Source: an uncultured Treponema sp. (GTDB lineage: Bacteria; Spirochaetota; Spirochaetia; Treponematales; Treponemataceae). From it: DNA of 43,132 bases. The stretch spans positions 1 to 43,132 of the forward strand of contig CAJPOF010000015.1 in NCBI GenBank assembly GCA_905372235.1. The letters are read 5' to 3'. The translations under genes were made by a program, and so were the position numbers. Under the pieces are notes generated by a model, which did not search any database, had not been told where the DNA came from, and saw only the letters and a program-made list of their open reading frames with translations. Shown here piece by piece: positions 25,100-33,259 of this stretch. Numbering within the stretch: the stretch's first letter is position 1; the number at the start of each line of letters is the position of its first letter.

Positions 25100-26215
25100 A
25101 TGGCAGGAACGAACAGGATAAAAAAACTTTTCAAGAGCATATTTTCAAAACTGTATGTTTCCAAGCAAGACTATAAAGATTCTCGCGACGAAATCAGGAA
25201 CAGCAACCTGAACATGCTGTCGGCATCTTCGCTGATAGTCGCTCCGCTTTACACCTTTCTTTTTACGCTGTCGTTCATACTTTCAAGCGGCAAAATTAAC
25301 AGACAGCGATACCTATATCTTGCGGTCGCAGCCTTGAGTCTTCTGATTTTCGTAATATCCATCGCGGTTCTTCCAAAGCGGCAAAAATTCATAACGCTGA
25401 GCCTTTACAGTTTCCTTATGATTATGTATGCACACGGACTTGTAAATGGAATCTTCATATACACACTCTCCCACTCCGTAATCTTTTTTGTGCTTCAGAT
25501 AGTTTCAGCCATTTTAATTGTGGACAAAACGCTCAGAATAATAACGTTCAGCGCAGTCTGGGCGGCATTGTATATTGTCCTTGCGATAAGATTCAAGCCG
25601 TACAGCATAGCCGTAACCGACAGCCTTGACGTGATCTGCTTTTTTATCGTTGGAAGCATGATGAATCTGTATCTTTCGCACATGCGGACAAAAGAATTCA
25701 CGCTTCAGCAGACAATAAAAACCGAAAGAGACACGGACGGTCTTACAGGTCTTCTGAACAAAGAATCCCTTACACGAGAGATAAAGCGAAGCCTTATAAA
25801 AAATCCGACCACGGGAATTCTTCTGCTTATGGATTTGGACGATTTCAAAAAAATCAACGACACCTACGGCCACGACATAGGCGACAAAGTCCTGTCATCG
25901 GTCGCAAAAATCCTTAAAGATGAATTCAGAAAGGCGGACATAATCGGAAGATTCGGCGGAGACGAATTTATAATCTACATGACAGGAACGGACGACTTAA
26001 ATATTGCAAAAACAAAGGCGATTCAGTCTCTTGAGAATATGCGGGACGCTTTGAAAACCACACATCCTGAGGTAAAAATTCATGGAAGTTTCGGAATCGC
26101 CCCGTGTTCCCGCCCCGAAGAAGACTACAACGACCTTTTCAAAAAAGCAGACAACGCGCTTTACGCCGCAAAAAAATCAGGGAAAAGTCGGGTGTGCGTA
26201 AGCGAGGAAATCTAG
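25100..26215 (+). CDS. Membrane diguanylate cyclase (GGDEF)
   Basis: 371 aa from the ATG at 25100. A cytoplasmic N-terminus is followed by about six membrane segments between residues ~40 and 200, then a GGDEF domain. The active-site motif G-G-D-E-F is intact at 286-290, and the inhibitory I-site R-K-A-D is at 277-280, exactly five residues upstream, so product feedback is expected. It should make c-di-GMP from two GTP. The membrane part has no domain I recognise and may be the sensor. It is separated from the peptidase gene by 87 bases containing a promoter-like sequence and is 6 bases from hflX. Confidence 0.92.
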   Translation: MAGTNRIKKLFKSIFSKLYVSKQDYKDSRDEIRNSNLNMLSASSLIVAPLYTFLFTLSFILSSGKINRQRYLYLAVAALSLLIFVISIAVLPKRQKFITLSLYSFLMIMYAHGLVNGIFIYTLSHSVIFFVLQIVSAILIVDKTLRIITFSAVWAALYIVLAIRFKPYSIAVTDSLDVICFFIVGSMMNLYLSHMRTKEFTLQQTIKTERDTDGLTGLLNKESLTREIKRSLIKNPTTGILLLMDLDDFKKINDTYGHDIGDKVLSSVAKILKDEFRKADIIGRFGGDEFIIYMTGTDDLNIAKTKAIQSLENMRDALKTTHPEVKIHGSFGIAPCSRPEEDYNDLFKKADNALYAAKKSGKSRVCVSEEI

Positions 26216-26221
26216 GCGAAA

Positions 26222-27445
26222 ATGATAGATTTGGAAAAAGAAAATCGAAAAGTCCGCTGCTTTCTTGTAGGCGAACCCGGAAACAATCTAAACGAATTGG
26301 AAGGACTTTCGCAAACGCTTGGCCTTTGCACCGCCGGAAAACTCACTCTTTCACGGCTTGAAATAAAACCCGCATACGGAATGGGAAAAGGCAAGGCAGA
26401 AGAGATTTCAAAACTTTCAAAAGAAACCGAATCGGACTGCATAATCTTTGACTTCAATCTTGAACCTACAAAACAAAGAAACTGGGAAAAACTTTCAGGG
26501 CTTCCGTGCTTTGACAGGCAGGAACTTATAATAAAAATATTCGCCCAGCGAGCAAGGACAAAAGAAGCCTCGCTCCAAGTGGAACTTGCCCGCCTTTCGT
26601 ATTCGCTTTCAAGGCTTTCACATTCCTACGGCGACATGGCTCGGCAAAGGGGAGGGACTTACGGCTCAAAAGGACAGGGAGAAACCCAGCTTGAACTTGA
26701 CCAGCGGCAAATCAGGGAACGCATAAGTCAGGTAAAAAAAGAACTTGAAAAAGTAGCGTCAACAAGAATCACCCAGCGCAAAAAACGAAGCCGAAATCCC
26801 TTTCCGGAATGTGCCCTTGTCGGCTACACAAACGCAGGAAAATCCAGTCTGATGAACGCCCTTACAGGTTCGTCCGCCTTGGTAGAAGACAAACTTTTTG
26901 CCACGCTCGACCCGCTTACAAGAAAACTGGAACTGGCGGACGGGAAAAAAATACTCCTAACCGACACCGTGGGTTTTATCTCGAACCTTCCCCACTCTTT
27001 GATAGATGCATTCAAGTCAACTCTTTCATCCGCAACCGAAGCCGACATTCTTCTTGTTGTGATTGACTGTTCCGACCCGGATTTCGAATTCCAATATTCC
27101 ACCGTCAAAAAAGTCCTTGGCGAAATAGCGTCTTCGCAAAAACAAAAAATTCCTTCGACCGCAAAAAACAATATGTTTTGCACGGCAGAAAAAAATTCCG
27201 TGTTCGACACGCAACTTGAGTCTGAACCCGATTCAAAATCGCCTGCAAAAAAAAGCATAATCGTGCTGAACAAATACGACCTTTGCAAAGACGACGATGT
27301 GCGTAAAGCCCAACTTAGCCTCATGTTTCCGGACGGACTGTTCGTGAGCGCAAAAACAGGGCATGGACTTTCGGAACTTTTGAAAAAAATCTCGCTTTAC
27401 GCCACAAAAGAATGCAAAAAGGAAAATCCGCATGAAAACGTTTGA
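26222..27445 (+). CDS. hflX: HflX GTPase, ribosome-associated
   Basis: 407 aa. The N-terminal HflX domain contains the glycine-rich R-G-G-T-Y-G-S-K-G-Q-G-E-T-Q-L-E near 143-158. The G domain has G1 G-Y-T-N-A-G-K-S at 201-208, G3 D-T-V-G at 248-251 and G4 N-K-Y-D at 350-353. HflX splits stalled 70S ribosomes under stress (family knowledge). Odd: between the last G-domain helix and G4 (about 304-344) there is a ~40-residue insertion rich in S, K, E and P that standard HflX lacks. The end overlaps the next gene by 14 bases. Confidence 0.94.
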   Translation: MIDLEKENRKVRCFLVGEPGNNLNELEGLSQTLGLCTAGKLTLSRLEIKPAYGMGKGKAEEISKLSKETESDCIIFDFNLEPTKQRNWEKLSGLPCFDRQELIIKIFAQRARTKEASLQVELARLSYSLSRLSHSYGDMARQRGGTYGSKGQGETQLELDQRQIRERISQVKKELEKVASTRITQRKKRSRNPFPECALVGYTNAGKSSLMNALTGSSALVEDKLFATLDPLTRKLELADGKKILLTDTVGFISNLPHSLIDAFKSTLSSATEADILLVVIDCSDPDFEFQYSTVKKVLGEIASSQKQKIPSTAKNNMFCTAEKNSVFDTQLESEPDSKSPAKKSIIVLNKYDLCKDDDVRKAQLSLMFPDGLFVSAKTGHGLSELLKKISLYATKECKKENPHENV

Positions 27446-27932
27446 ACTTTCGCTGAACAAAATCCTTTTGATAATAATATATTTTCTTGCGGTGATGATT
27501 GTAACATCAACGATAACTATTTTCGCAATGCGAGGAGCAAAACCGAAAAAATCCCCAAGAAAGCCGGATTCAAGTCCAAGCCGAATAGAAAAATCATCTT
27601 CCGGGAATGAAAAACTTTCGTCCTTTACGGGAATCAAAAGAATCCGCGCCGTTACAGCTCCCGACGAAAAACATACCGACGGAGTTTCACTGATTGTCAC
27701 GCCGTGGTTTTCATACACCGCAGGCGACACGGAATTTTTCGAGGAACTTTCAAGAAAATCCCCCGAACTCCGCTCGGTAATAGTTGTATATTTTCACGGA
27801 CACGCTTACCCCGAACTGAAAAAAATCGGCGAACGAAAAATAAAAGACCAGCTTTTGGAAGAAATCAACTCAAAACTCGTGCTGAACAGAATAAAGGAAA
27901 TCTACTTTTCTGAATACGTATTTTTTGAATGA
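27432..27932 (+). CDS. FliL-like single-pass membrane protein
   Basis: 166 aa. One membrane segment at ~9-33, a lysine/serine-rich linker to ~65, then a domain matching the FliL pattern: E-L-R-S-V-I-V-V-Y-F, I-K-D-Q-L-L-E-E-I-N-S-K-L and I-K-E-I-Y-F-S-E-Y-V-F. FliL proteins surround the flagellar stator and belong to the stomatin-like fold. Here the gene is not with motAB or other flagellar genes but is coupled to hflX (14-base overlap, AAGGA eight bases before the ATG). It may be a second FliL paralogue; the assignment is by motif only. Confidence 0.75.
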   Translation: MKTFELSLNKILLIIIYFLAVMIVTSTITIFAMRGAKPKKSPRKPDSSPSRIEKSSSGNEKLSSFTGIKRIRAVTAPDEKHTDGVSLIVTPWFSYTAGDTEFFEELSRKSPELRSVIVVYFHGHAYPELKKIGERKIKDQLLEEINSKLVLNRIKEIYFSEYVFFE

Positions 27933-27940
27933 TAAAAATT

Positions 27941-28534
27941 TCAAAGATTCACAGAAAATCCCATGAAAGGTTTAAGATAAAAACTTCCGTAATCCTCAAG
28001 ATTCCAGTAAGAAATGTACGATTCCGTTTTTTCTATCTGGTAGCACCAAAAATTGAACGAAATATCCATGCCAAGTTCGTACGAAAATCGCCTGGTCGGA
28101 ATAAATTTCAGGCAGAACTCGTTCAAAATCCCCAAACTGAACTGCACTGTGTCGCTTGAGCTGTAGTTTCTGTCCGCATAGCGGAAAAGAAGCGCAGGAC
28201 CACCTTTCATGCTAAGCCAACCGTTTAGCGGAACAAAAAAAGCTGCGCCAGCGAACGCATCCACGGAAAATTCCTTTAAAAATTCCAAGGAAATGCCTTC
28301 AAAAAAACCGATGTTCTCAATCTTAAACGGAAAATTGTAGTTTGAAATTCCAGCTCCAAAATTCGTGTCCGAAACGGAATGATAGAAATTTCCTCTATAA
28401 CGATAATCCGTGTGGTTGAACGAAGTCATGGCTTTTACGGATATATCGCTTTTCGCCCACGCACAAAAAATCAGATTCATAAAAACGCAAAAAAGTGCGA
28501 CACGCCTATTCCTACATGGAAAAATCTTTACCAA
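27941..28534 (-). CDS. Putative small outer-membrane beta-barrel, last gene of the lpt operon
   Basis: 197 aa if translation starts at the TTG at 28534, which has GAGAGG upstream at good spacing; the longer ATG frame at 28594 would overlap lptB by 83 bases. From the TTG the N-terminus is a clear signal peptide: K-I-F-P-C-R-N-R-R, then A-L-F-C-V-F-M-N-L-I-F-C-A-W-A. The mature ~165 residues alternate polar and aromatic residues in short strands with many Y, F, G and N, like an eight-stranded barrel. I recognise no family. It overlaps lptB by 23 bases, so it is co-transcribed with the LptC-A-B genes. Confidence 0.65.
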   Translation of the reverse strand: MVKIFPCRNRRVALFCVFMNLIFCAWAKSDISVKAMTSFNHTDYRYRGNFYHSVSDTNFGAGISNYNFPFKIENIGFFEGISLEFLKEFSVDAFAGAAFFVPLNGWLSMKGGPALLFRYADRNYSSSDTVQFSLGILNEFCLKFIPTRRFSYELGMDISFNFWCYQIEKTESYISYWNLEDYGSFYLKPFMGFSVNL

Positions 28535-29297
28535 GATACACCTCTCTTGCAAGTTCCGACTCAAGGATTTCTTTTTTTGTTCCCTGAATGGCAATCTGCC
28601 CCATGTTCACGATTATAGCCTTGTCCGTAATCTCAAGCGTGTCCCGAACATTGTGGTCGGTTATAAGAATACCGATTCCCCGTTTTGAAAGAAGACCTAT
28701 CATTCCCTTTATGTCCGCCACCGCAATCGGATCGATTCCGGCAAACGGTTCGTCAAGAAGAAGGAATTTCGGCTCAATGGCAAGGGAACGGGCAATCTCC
28801 GTTCTCCTTCGTTCCCCCCCCGAAAGCGTGAACGCATACTGCTTCCTGATTCTGCCTATCGAAAATTCCTCTATAAGCTCCTCAAGCCTTTCCTTTTTCT
28901 TCTCCCGGCTAAGATCCCGCCTTGTCTCAAGAACGGACCAAATATTTTCCTCGACGGTAAGTTTCTTGAACACGGAAGGCTCTTGCGGAAGGTATGAAAT
29001 TCCGAGCCGAGCCCTTTTATACATCGGAAGAGAAGTCAGCCGTTTGTCATCAAGAAAAATATCTCCGGCTGTAGGTTTGTAAAATCCCACTATCATATAA
29101 AAAGTCGTCGTCTTTCCGGCGCCGTTCGGACCTAAAAGACCAAGAACTTCGCCTGTGCGCATATTAAAATCTATTCCCTGCACGACTTTTTTGTGTCCGA
29201 AACTTTTAAAAAGACTTGAGACCATAAGAGTGTGCGACAAGTGAATGTTTCCGGCTTTATCAACGTCTTTTTTCGATTCGTTAATTTTTTTGTCCAT
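28512..29297 (-). CDS. lptB: Lipopolysaccharide-transport ATPase LptB
   Basis: 261 aa, ~20 residues longer than usual at the N-terminus. Walker A G-P-N-G-A-G-K-T-T, the Q-loop in Y-L-P-Q-E-P-S-V-F, signature L-S-G-G-E-R-R-R-T-E, Walker B L-L-L-D-E-P-F-A-G-I-D-P and the H-loop in I-T-D-H-N-V follow the LptB subfamily closely rather than generic branched-chain ABC ATPases. It powers extraction of lipid from the inner membrane with LptF/LptG, which are not in the window. It starts right after the lptA stop. Confidence 0.93.
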   Translation of the reverse strand: MDKKINESKKDVDKAGNIHLSHTLMVSSLFKSFGHKKVVQGIDFNMRTGEVLGLLGPNGAGKTTTFYMIVGFYKPTAGDIFLDDKRLTSLPMYKRARLGISYLPQEPSVFKKLTVEENIWSVLETRRDLSREKKKERLEELIEEFSIGRIRKQYAFTLSGGERRRTEIARSLAIEPKFLLLDEPFAGIDPIAVADIKGMIGLLSKRGIGILITDHNVRDTLEITDKAIIVNMGQIAIQGTKKEILESELAREVYLGKDFSM

Positions 29298-29299
29298 GG

Positions 29300-30235
29300 C
29301 TATTTTACCTTTCCATTTTTAAAAGACCCGTCAGAAGTTTTTTTCCGCTTTGAAGAATTAGCCGAAGATTTTTCCGATTTTTCAGGCGAATCCTGAAGCG
29401 AAGATTTATTTTGCTCCGAATCAAGTTTTTCTTTTTCCGACGGATTTTTCTCGGCATTTTCCGCTTTATTTCCGTTTTCAACTTCATTTCCGGAAGGAGT
29501 TTTCGCCTTGCCCTTGGATTCAGATTTTTCCAAATCTTTTTTAGTCTCATTCGGCGTTTCCGAAGATTTTTCAGCGTCTTTTTCCGCTCCTTTCGGTTCT
29601 TCGCTCTTATGCTCATCGACAATCGAACCTTTTACCCTGCCGTCAAGAGTTATTTCCTGCGAATCAAGATTAAGAAAAATCTCCTGCGCCCTGAACGTAT
29701 CGGTTCCGTGTTTTATTTGCGCATTTCCGCTAAGCTCAAGCATCTGGTCTTTTTTTCTGTATACGGCATATGCTCCACTGCAGACGTTCTCCTTTTGCTT
29801 CAGCTCAATGTCAATCTGCATGACAGCCACGTCCGTTTCCTGATTGTAGCGAATTATCTGCGCCTTCGCCTCCACATCGTTTTTCGTGTCCTTTAAGGTT
29901 ACGTTGTCGCTAAGCTCCGCGACTTTTGTTTCCCTGTCGAACTTGAGTTTTTCGCACGTGAAATCAAGTTCCGCCTCGACATTCACGCCTTTTATGCTTC
30001 CTTTTGCTTCGATGTAGCGGTAATCCTCGCCCGTCATCATGATTGAATCAGCATAGATTTCCATGCTTTCGGTTATAACGCTCGCCTCTCCGCTCAAAGT
30101 CGTGGAATCGGATTTTTCGCCTATCGTGCCGCTCATGCTGTTCGCCGAAAACGAAATCTTTTCGGAAAAAACAAAAGCCGGGTTCAGAATGAAAAAAAAT
30201 GCCGCAATAAATTGGGCGGATTTTTTCAATTTCAT
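29300..30235 (-). CDS. lptA: LptA/OstA-like periplasmic bridge protein with long charged tail
   Basis: 311 aa. A signal peptide (1-24) precedes an OstA-type beta-jellyroll region to ~205, with the typical V-x-A-x-x-I and G-x-A-x-I-K repeats (L-S-G-E-A-S-V, Y-I-E-A-K-G-S-I-K-G, L-E-L-S-G-N-A-Q-I). Residues 207-311 form an unusual low-complexity tail made mainly of K, E, S and N; most LptA proteins stop at ~180 residues. The start overlaps the lptC stop as ATGA. With LptC and LptB it forms part of a lipid-export bridge. Confidence 0.87.
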   Translation of the reverse strand: MKLKKSAQFIAAFFFILNPAFVFSEKISFSANSMSGTIGEKSDSTTLSGEASVITESMEIYADSIMMTGEDYRYIEAKGSIKGVNVEAELDFTCEKLKFDRETKVAELSDNVTLKDTKNDVEAKAQIIRYNQETDVAVMQIDIELKQKENVCSGAYAVYRKKDQMLELSGNAQIKHGTDTFRAQEIFLNLDSQEITLDGRVKGSIVDEHKSEEPKGAEKDAEKSSETPNETKKDLEKSESKGKAKTPSGNEVENGNKAENAEKNPSEKEKLDSEQNKSSLQDSPEKSEKSSANSSKRKKTSDGSFKNGKVK

Positions 30236-30843
30236 TCGCCGCCCCCTAACGAACTTCCGACCTCATTTTCCAAAGCGGAATCCACATTCTCGCTGTTTTC
30301 AGGCGACACCTTATTCACATTCGCTTCCCCCGAAACAACTCCTGAGAATGAAAATCTTCTTGAAACTCCACTTGCCGAAAAGCCCGCCCCTTGGATAATG
30401 GTGTCATCCTTTTTGATTGTAACCATGCTGTTCCTGCCGCTTGTAAGCTGCTCGGATTTTCCGTTCCACCTGAGGCTTCCGGCAGTCACGACCAAATTAT
30501 CTTTTGTATTCGTGATTTCAATATTGTCGTAAAGCGTATATTTTTTTTCGTCCGTGTCCGACGCAAGATAGCCGCACTTTCCGAAATTCGAAAGCTCATT
30601 GTTTTCATCGAAGAGTTTAAAGTCCATGTCTTTGGCGTACATGGATTTTCCGTCTTTATATTGCTCGATTTTTTGCGCTGAAATCGAAAGTTTTATATTT
30701 CCGTCCTCGTAGCGATTAAACAGAACATCATCGAACACAAACTCTGGAACGCTGTTTTCGTCCTGCGGGTTCATTCCGTAACGCAAAGAACAGGAAAAAA
30801 GAGATGTAGCGGCAATAAAAAAAACAGGAAAAACTCTACGCAT
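30232..30843 (-). CDS. lptC: LptC-like lipoprotein
   Basis: 203 aa. The N-terminus is a lipoprotein signal with lipobox L-F-S-C (cysteine 18), whereas Proteobacterial LptC is usually membrane-anchored. The rest follows LptC/YrbK: V-F-D-D-V-L-F-N-R-Y-E-D-G-N near the start, A-K-D-M-D-F-K-L-F-D-E-N, N-I-E-I-T-N and G-S-L-R-W-N strands. It heads the lptC-A-B operon. A promoter at 30857-30886 gives a very short leader with only GGA before the ATG. Confidence 0.83.
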   Translation of the reverse strand: MRRVFPVFFIAATSLFSCSLRYGMNPQDENSVPEFVFDDVLFNRYEDGNIKLSISAQKIEQYKDGKSMYAKDMDFKLFDENNELSNFGKCGYLASDTDEKKYTLYDNIEITNTKDNLVVTAGSLRWNGKSEQLTSGRNSMVTIKKDDTIIQGAGFSASGVSRRFSFSGVVSGEANVNKVSPENSENVDSALENEVGSSLGGGE

Positions 30844-30856
30844 AAATCCGAGAAAA

Positions 30857-30886
30857 ATTATACTGCAAAAAGTGCATAAATTTCAA
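30857..30886 (-). promoter_or_regulatory. Promoter of the lptC-A-B operon
   Basis: Read on the minus strand: TTGAAA, 18 bases, TATAAT. The ATG at 30843 lies 13 bases beyond the -10 box, so the leader would be about 7 nt. Confidence 0.6.
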
Positions 30887-30991
30887 CGCAACTTGCGGCT
30901 ACGAATCCTGCGGACAAAAGATACGCAAAAACGGCGATGTCCACAGCCTTCGCAGAAATCCACTGAAGGACATTGTACACATTTTTTATAA

Positions 30992-31040
30992 AAGAAAAAA
31001 AACATCGCCTTTCGACTTTTTAAAGTTTCCGGGCGATGTT
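30992..31040 (-). terminator. Rho-independent terminator after cheB
   Basis: On the minus strand, AACATCGCC (31040-31032) pairs perfectly with GGCGATGTT (31009-31001), followed by a run of eight T. The loop contains a second small palindrome (ACTTT/AAAGT). It lies 22 bases beyond the cheB stop. Confidence 0.85.
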
Positions 31041-31061
31041 CATCATGAGTCTTTATGATGA

Positions 31062-32264
31062 TTAAAGATGTTCTCTTGCTATTTTGCTTATTTCGTCAGC
31101 CATGTCTTTCAGGGCTACCTGCCGCTGGACACCGCCCATTTCCCATGCAACCTTAGGCATTCCGTAAACAACGCAAGACTCTTCGTTCTGTCCCAAAGTC
31201 CATGCGCCTTCCTTCCTAAGATTCGCCATTTCGGCAGCACCGTCGCGTCCCATTCCGGTCATTATGACACCAAGCGCATTGTTCTTGAACACATCAGCGA
31301 CAGACTCAAAAAGCACATCGGCGGAAGGCCTATGACCGTTCCTCTGCGGTTCCTGATTTGTCCTTATAACGTTGTAAGTCGGTCGCCTTTCAACCACGAT
31401 ATGGTAGTTTCCCGGAGCGATATAAATATGACCTTCCTCAATCTTCATTCCATCTTCAGCCTCGTGGACTTCAAGAGGACAGATTCTGTTCAGACTTTCC
31501 GCAAATTCTTTAGTAAATCCCGCAGGCATATGCTGAACAACAAGAATCGGCTGCTTGAGGTGAGGGTCTATCGTCTTAAATACATCGCGCAAAGCGTTCG
31601 GACCGCCCGTAGAAATTCCAATCGCAATGATTTTTATTGCTCCGCCCGAACGCACAGGAGTTATCGTGGCAGGCTCTTTTTTTTCGGAATAAAAATTAAA
31701 GGTCGGCTTTACAGGTGCGCTTTCCACCAAGCCGGGTTCGTTCTTTTTCTTTGCGACGAATTTTTCCGCCGCTTGCAGTTTTCTGGAATGCAGAAAATAA
31801 TCCGCATATGGAAGTCGTCTTCCGTTCCTTCTTCCGAAAACGCCGCCGTAAGAAGCAATCTTTTCAATCAACTCATCGGCGACATTCACAATCTCTACAG
31901 TGGTGGATGCGCCCGGTTTTGTTATAAAGTCGCTCGCACCAAGTTCAAGACATTCCATCGTAACAGCCGCACCTTGCTTGGCAATGCTCGAAAGAATTAT
32001 CACCGGAATCCGTATCTGACGGGACTTTCGCTCCCTAAGAAACTCAACTCCCGTCATGATAGGCATTTCTATGTCAAGGACAATCACGTCCGGCTTCAGT
32101 CCGTTCTCAAGCTGATCAAGAAGCGTCTGACCGTTGCTTGCTTTTCCGACGACTTCCATGCCCGGAGTGTCATTTATAATCCTTGAAACAAGATTCCGCA
32201 TCAATGCAGAATCATCGCAGATCGCCACAGATAGCGTATCAAATTTTTCGTCTGTGTCTACCAT
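31062..32264 (-). CDS. cheB: CheB protein-glutamate methylesterase/deamidase
   Basis: 400 aa. An N-terminal receiver domain has the acidic pair C-D-D near 16-18, the phosphorylation site D64 in V-L-D-I-E-M-P and K116 in T-K-P. A linker of ~90 residues (121-208, longer than usual) joins the methylesterase domain, whose catalytic triad is S218 (G-I-S-T-G-G), H245 (V-Q-H-M-P) and D341 (G-M-G-R-D-G). It removes methyl groups from chemoreceptors when phosphorylated by CheA. It lies 21 bases after cheR with GGGGGA upstream; no cheA or receptor gene is in the window. Confidence 0.95.
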   Translation of the reverse strand: MVDTDEKFDTLSVAICDDSALMRNLVSRIINDTPGMEVVGKASNGQTLLDQLENGLKPDVIVLDIEMPIMTGVEFLRERKSRQIRIPVIILSSIAKQGAAVTMECLELGASDFITKPGASTTVEIVNVADELIEKIASYGGVFGRRNGRRLPYADYFLHSRKLQAAEKFVAKKKNEPGLVESAPVKPTFNFYSEKKEPATITPVRSGGAIKIIAIGISTGGPNALRDVFKTIDPHLKQPILVVQHMPAGFTKEFAESLNRICPLEVHEAEDGMKIEEGHIYIAPGNYHIVVERRPTYNVIRTNQEPQRNGHRPSADVLFESVADVFKNNALGVIMTGMGRDGAAEMANLRKEGAWTLGQNEESCVVYGMPKVAWEMGGVQRQVALKDMADEISKIAREHL

Positions 32265-32285
32265 GGTTTAGAGTCCCCCAATAAT

Positions 32286-33110
32286 TTAAGCGTTTTTCTG
32301 GTAAAGACAAGCCCAATCCGTCTTAAGAAATTCAAATTTAGTCTTCATTCCAAAAAGCGACTCGGAATGTCCGATGAAAAGATATGAGTGAGAAGCCATC
32401 GAATTCCAGAAATTATCCAGAACCACAAGCTGCGCAGGTTCATCAAAATAAATCATTACGTTTCTGCAAAAAACTACATCAAGATTTTTCATGCCCGGAG
32501 CATGCTGAAGATTATGATAGTCGAATTTCACCTTGCTCATTATGTCCGGAGTAACCTGATATCCGCCTTCAACCTTATTAAAACCTATCGGAATATAATC
32601 GGGAGGAACTCCGTCAATCTTGTTGTCGGCATAGAAGCCCCTCTGCCCAACCATCAAAGATTTCAGAGAAATATCCGAAGCCGTAACGGAATAACTGTAT
32701 CCCGAAGGAAGAATCTTCTTCAATATCATGGCGATTGTGTACGGTTCTTCCCCTGTAGAACAGCCTGCGCTCCATATGCGGACAGTTCTGTCGCCGGTCT
32801 TTTTCTTCTCCTCAAGCACATGAGGAATCACATAGTTTATCAATGCGTCAAAATGAGGCTGATTTCTAAAAAAACGAGTCAGATTTGTCGTAACGGAATC
32901 CAGCATCTTTTTGAGTTCTTCTTTATCTTTCAGAATCAAATCATAATATTCGGAAAGATTTTCAATCTTTTTTTCCCGAAGGATTTCCTTGATTCTGCTG
33001 TCAAGAATAGGTCTATTGCTTTCGGAAAAAGTTATTCCGCTTTCGTCATAGATGATTTTCCTGAATTTCTCAAAATCCACATCGCTCAATGTATCTAACA
33101 TAAGACCCAT
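32286..33110 (-). CDS. cheR: CheR chemoreceptor methyltransferase
   Basis: 274 aa from the ATG at 33110; a TTG at 33122 is in frame and the ATG at 33101 is also possible. The N-terminal helical CheR domain (F-E-K-F-R-K-I-I-Y) and the SAM-binding domain are present, with R-I-W-S-A-G-C-S-T-G-E-E-P-Y-T-I-A-M and V-F-C-R-N-V-M-I-Y-F as hallmarks. It methylates receptor glutamates using SAM and opposes CheB. It is the first gene of the cheR-cheB unit and diverges from the LuxR-type gene across a 378-base region. Confidence 0.94.
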   Translation of the reverse strand: MGLMLDTLSDVDFEKFRKIIYDESGITFSESNRPILDSRIKEILREKKIENLSEYYDLILKDKEELKKMLDSVTTNLTRFFRNQPHFDALINYVIPHVLEEKKKTGDRTVRIWSAGCSTGEEPYTIAMILKKILPSGYSYSVTASDISLKSLMVGQRGFYADNKIDGVPPDYIPIGFNKVEGGYQVTPDIMSKVKFDYHNLQHAPGMKNLDVVFCRNVMIYFDEPAQLVVLDNFWNSMASHSYLFIGHSESLFGMKTKFEFLKTDWACLYQKNA

Positions 33111-33212
33111 TATAAATCTCAAAATGTTAAATGTAAATCGGAATATGTAATATATGCAAAAAAAATCTACATCAAAGCAAAAAAATCAAGAGAAAATCGG
33201 ACCTTTTCCTCT

Positions 33213-33259
33213 GAATTTTGGAACATTTTTTTTCAAATTCAAAAAATGTTCCAAAATTC
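33213..33259. repeat. Perfect 19-bp inverted repeat between cheR and the LuxR-type gene
   Basis: GAATTTTGGAACATTTTTT at 33213-33231 is mirrored exactly at 33241-33259, with a 9-base spacer. Neither side is followed by a T run suited to termination, and both flanking genes point away from it. An operator for a dimeric regulator or a structured leader is more likely than a terminator. Confidence 0.85.

Noticed and set aside
31068..32186. 372-codon open frame on the plus strand opposite cheB
   Set aside because: It mirrors the full length of cheB, has a biased composition rich in R, H, F and S, no ribosome site and no recognisable domain; it is the antisense shadow of a real gene.
32388..33098. 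236-codon open frame on the plus strand opposite cheR
   Set aside because: Same reasoning: cheR is unmistakable on the other strand and this frame shows no protein-like features.
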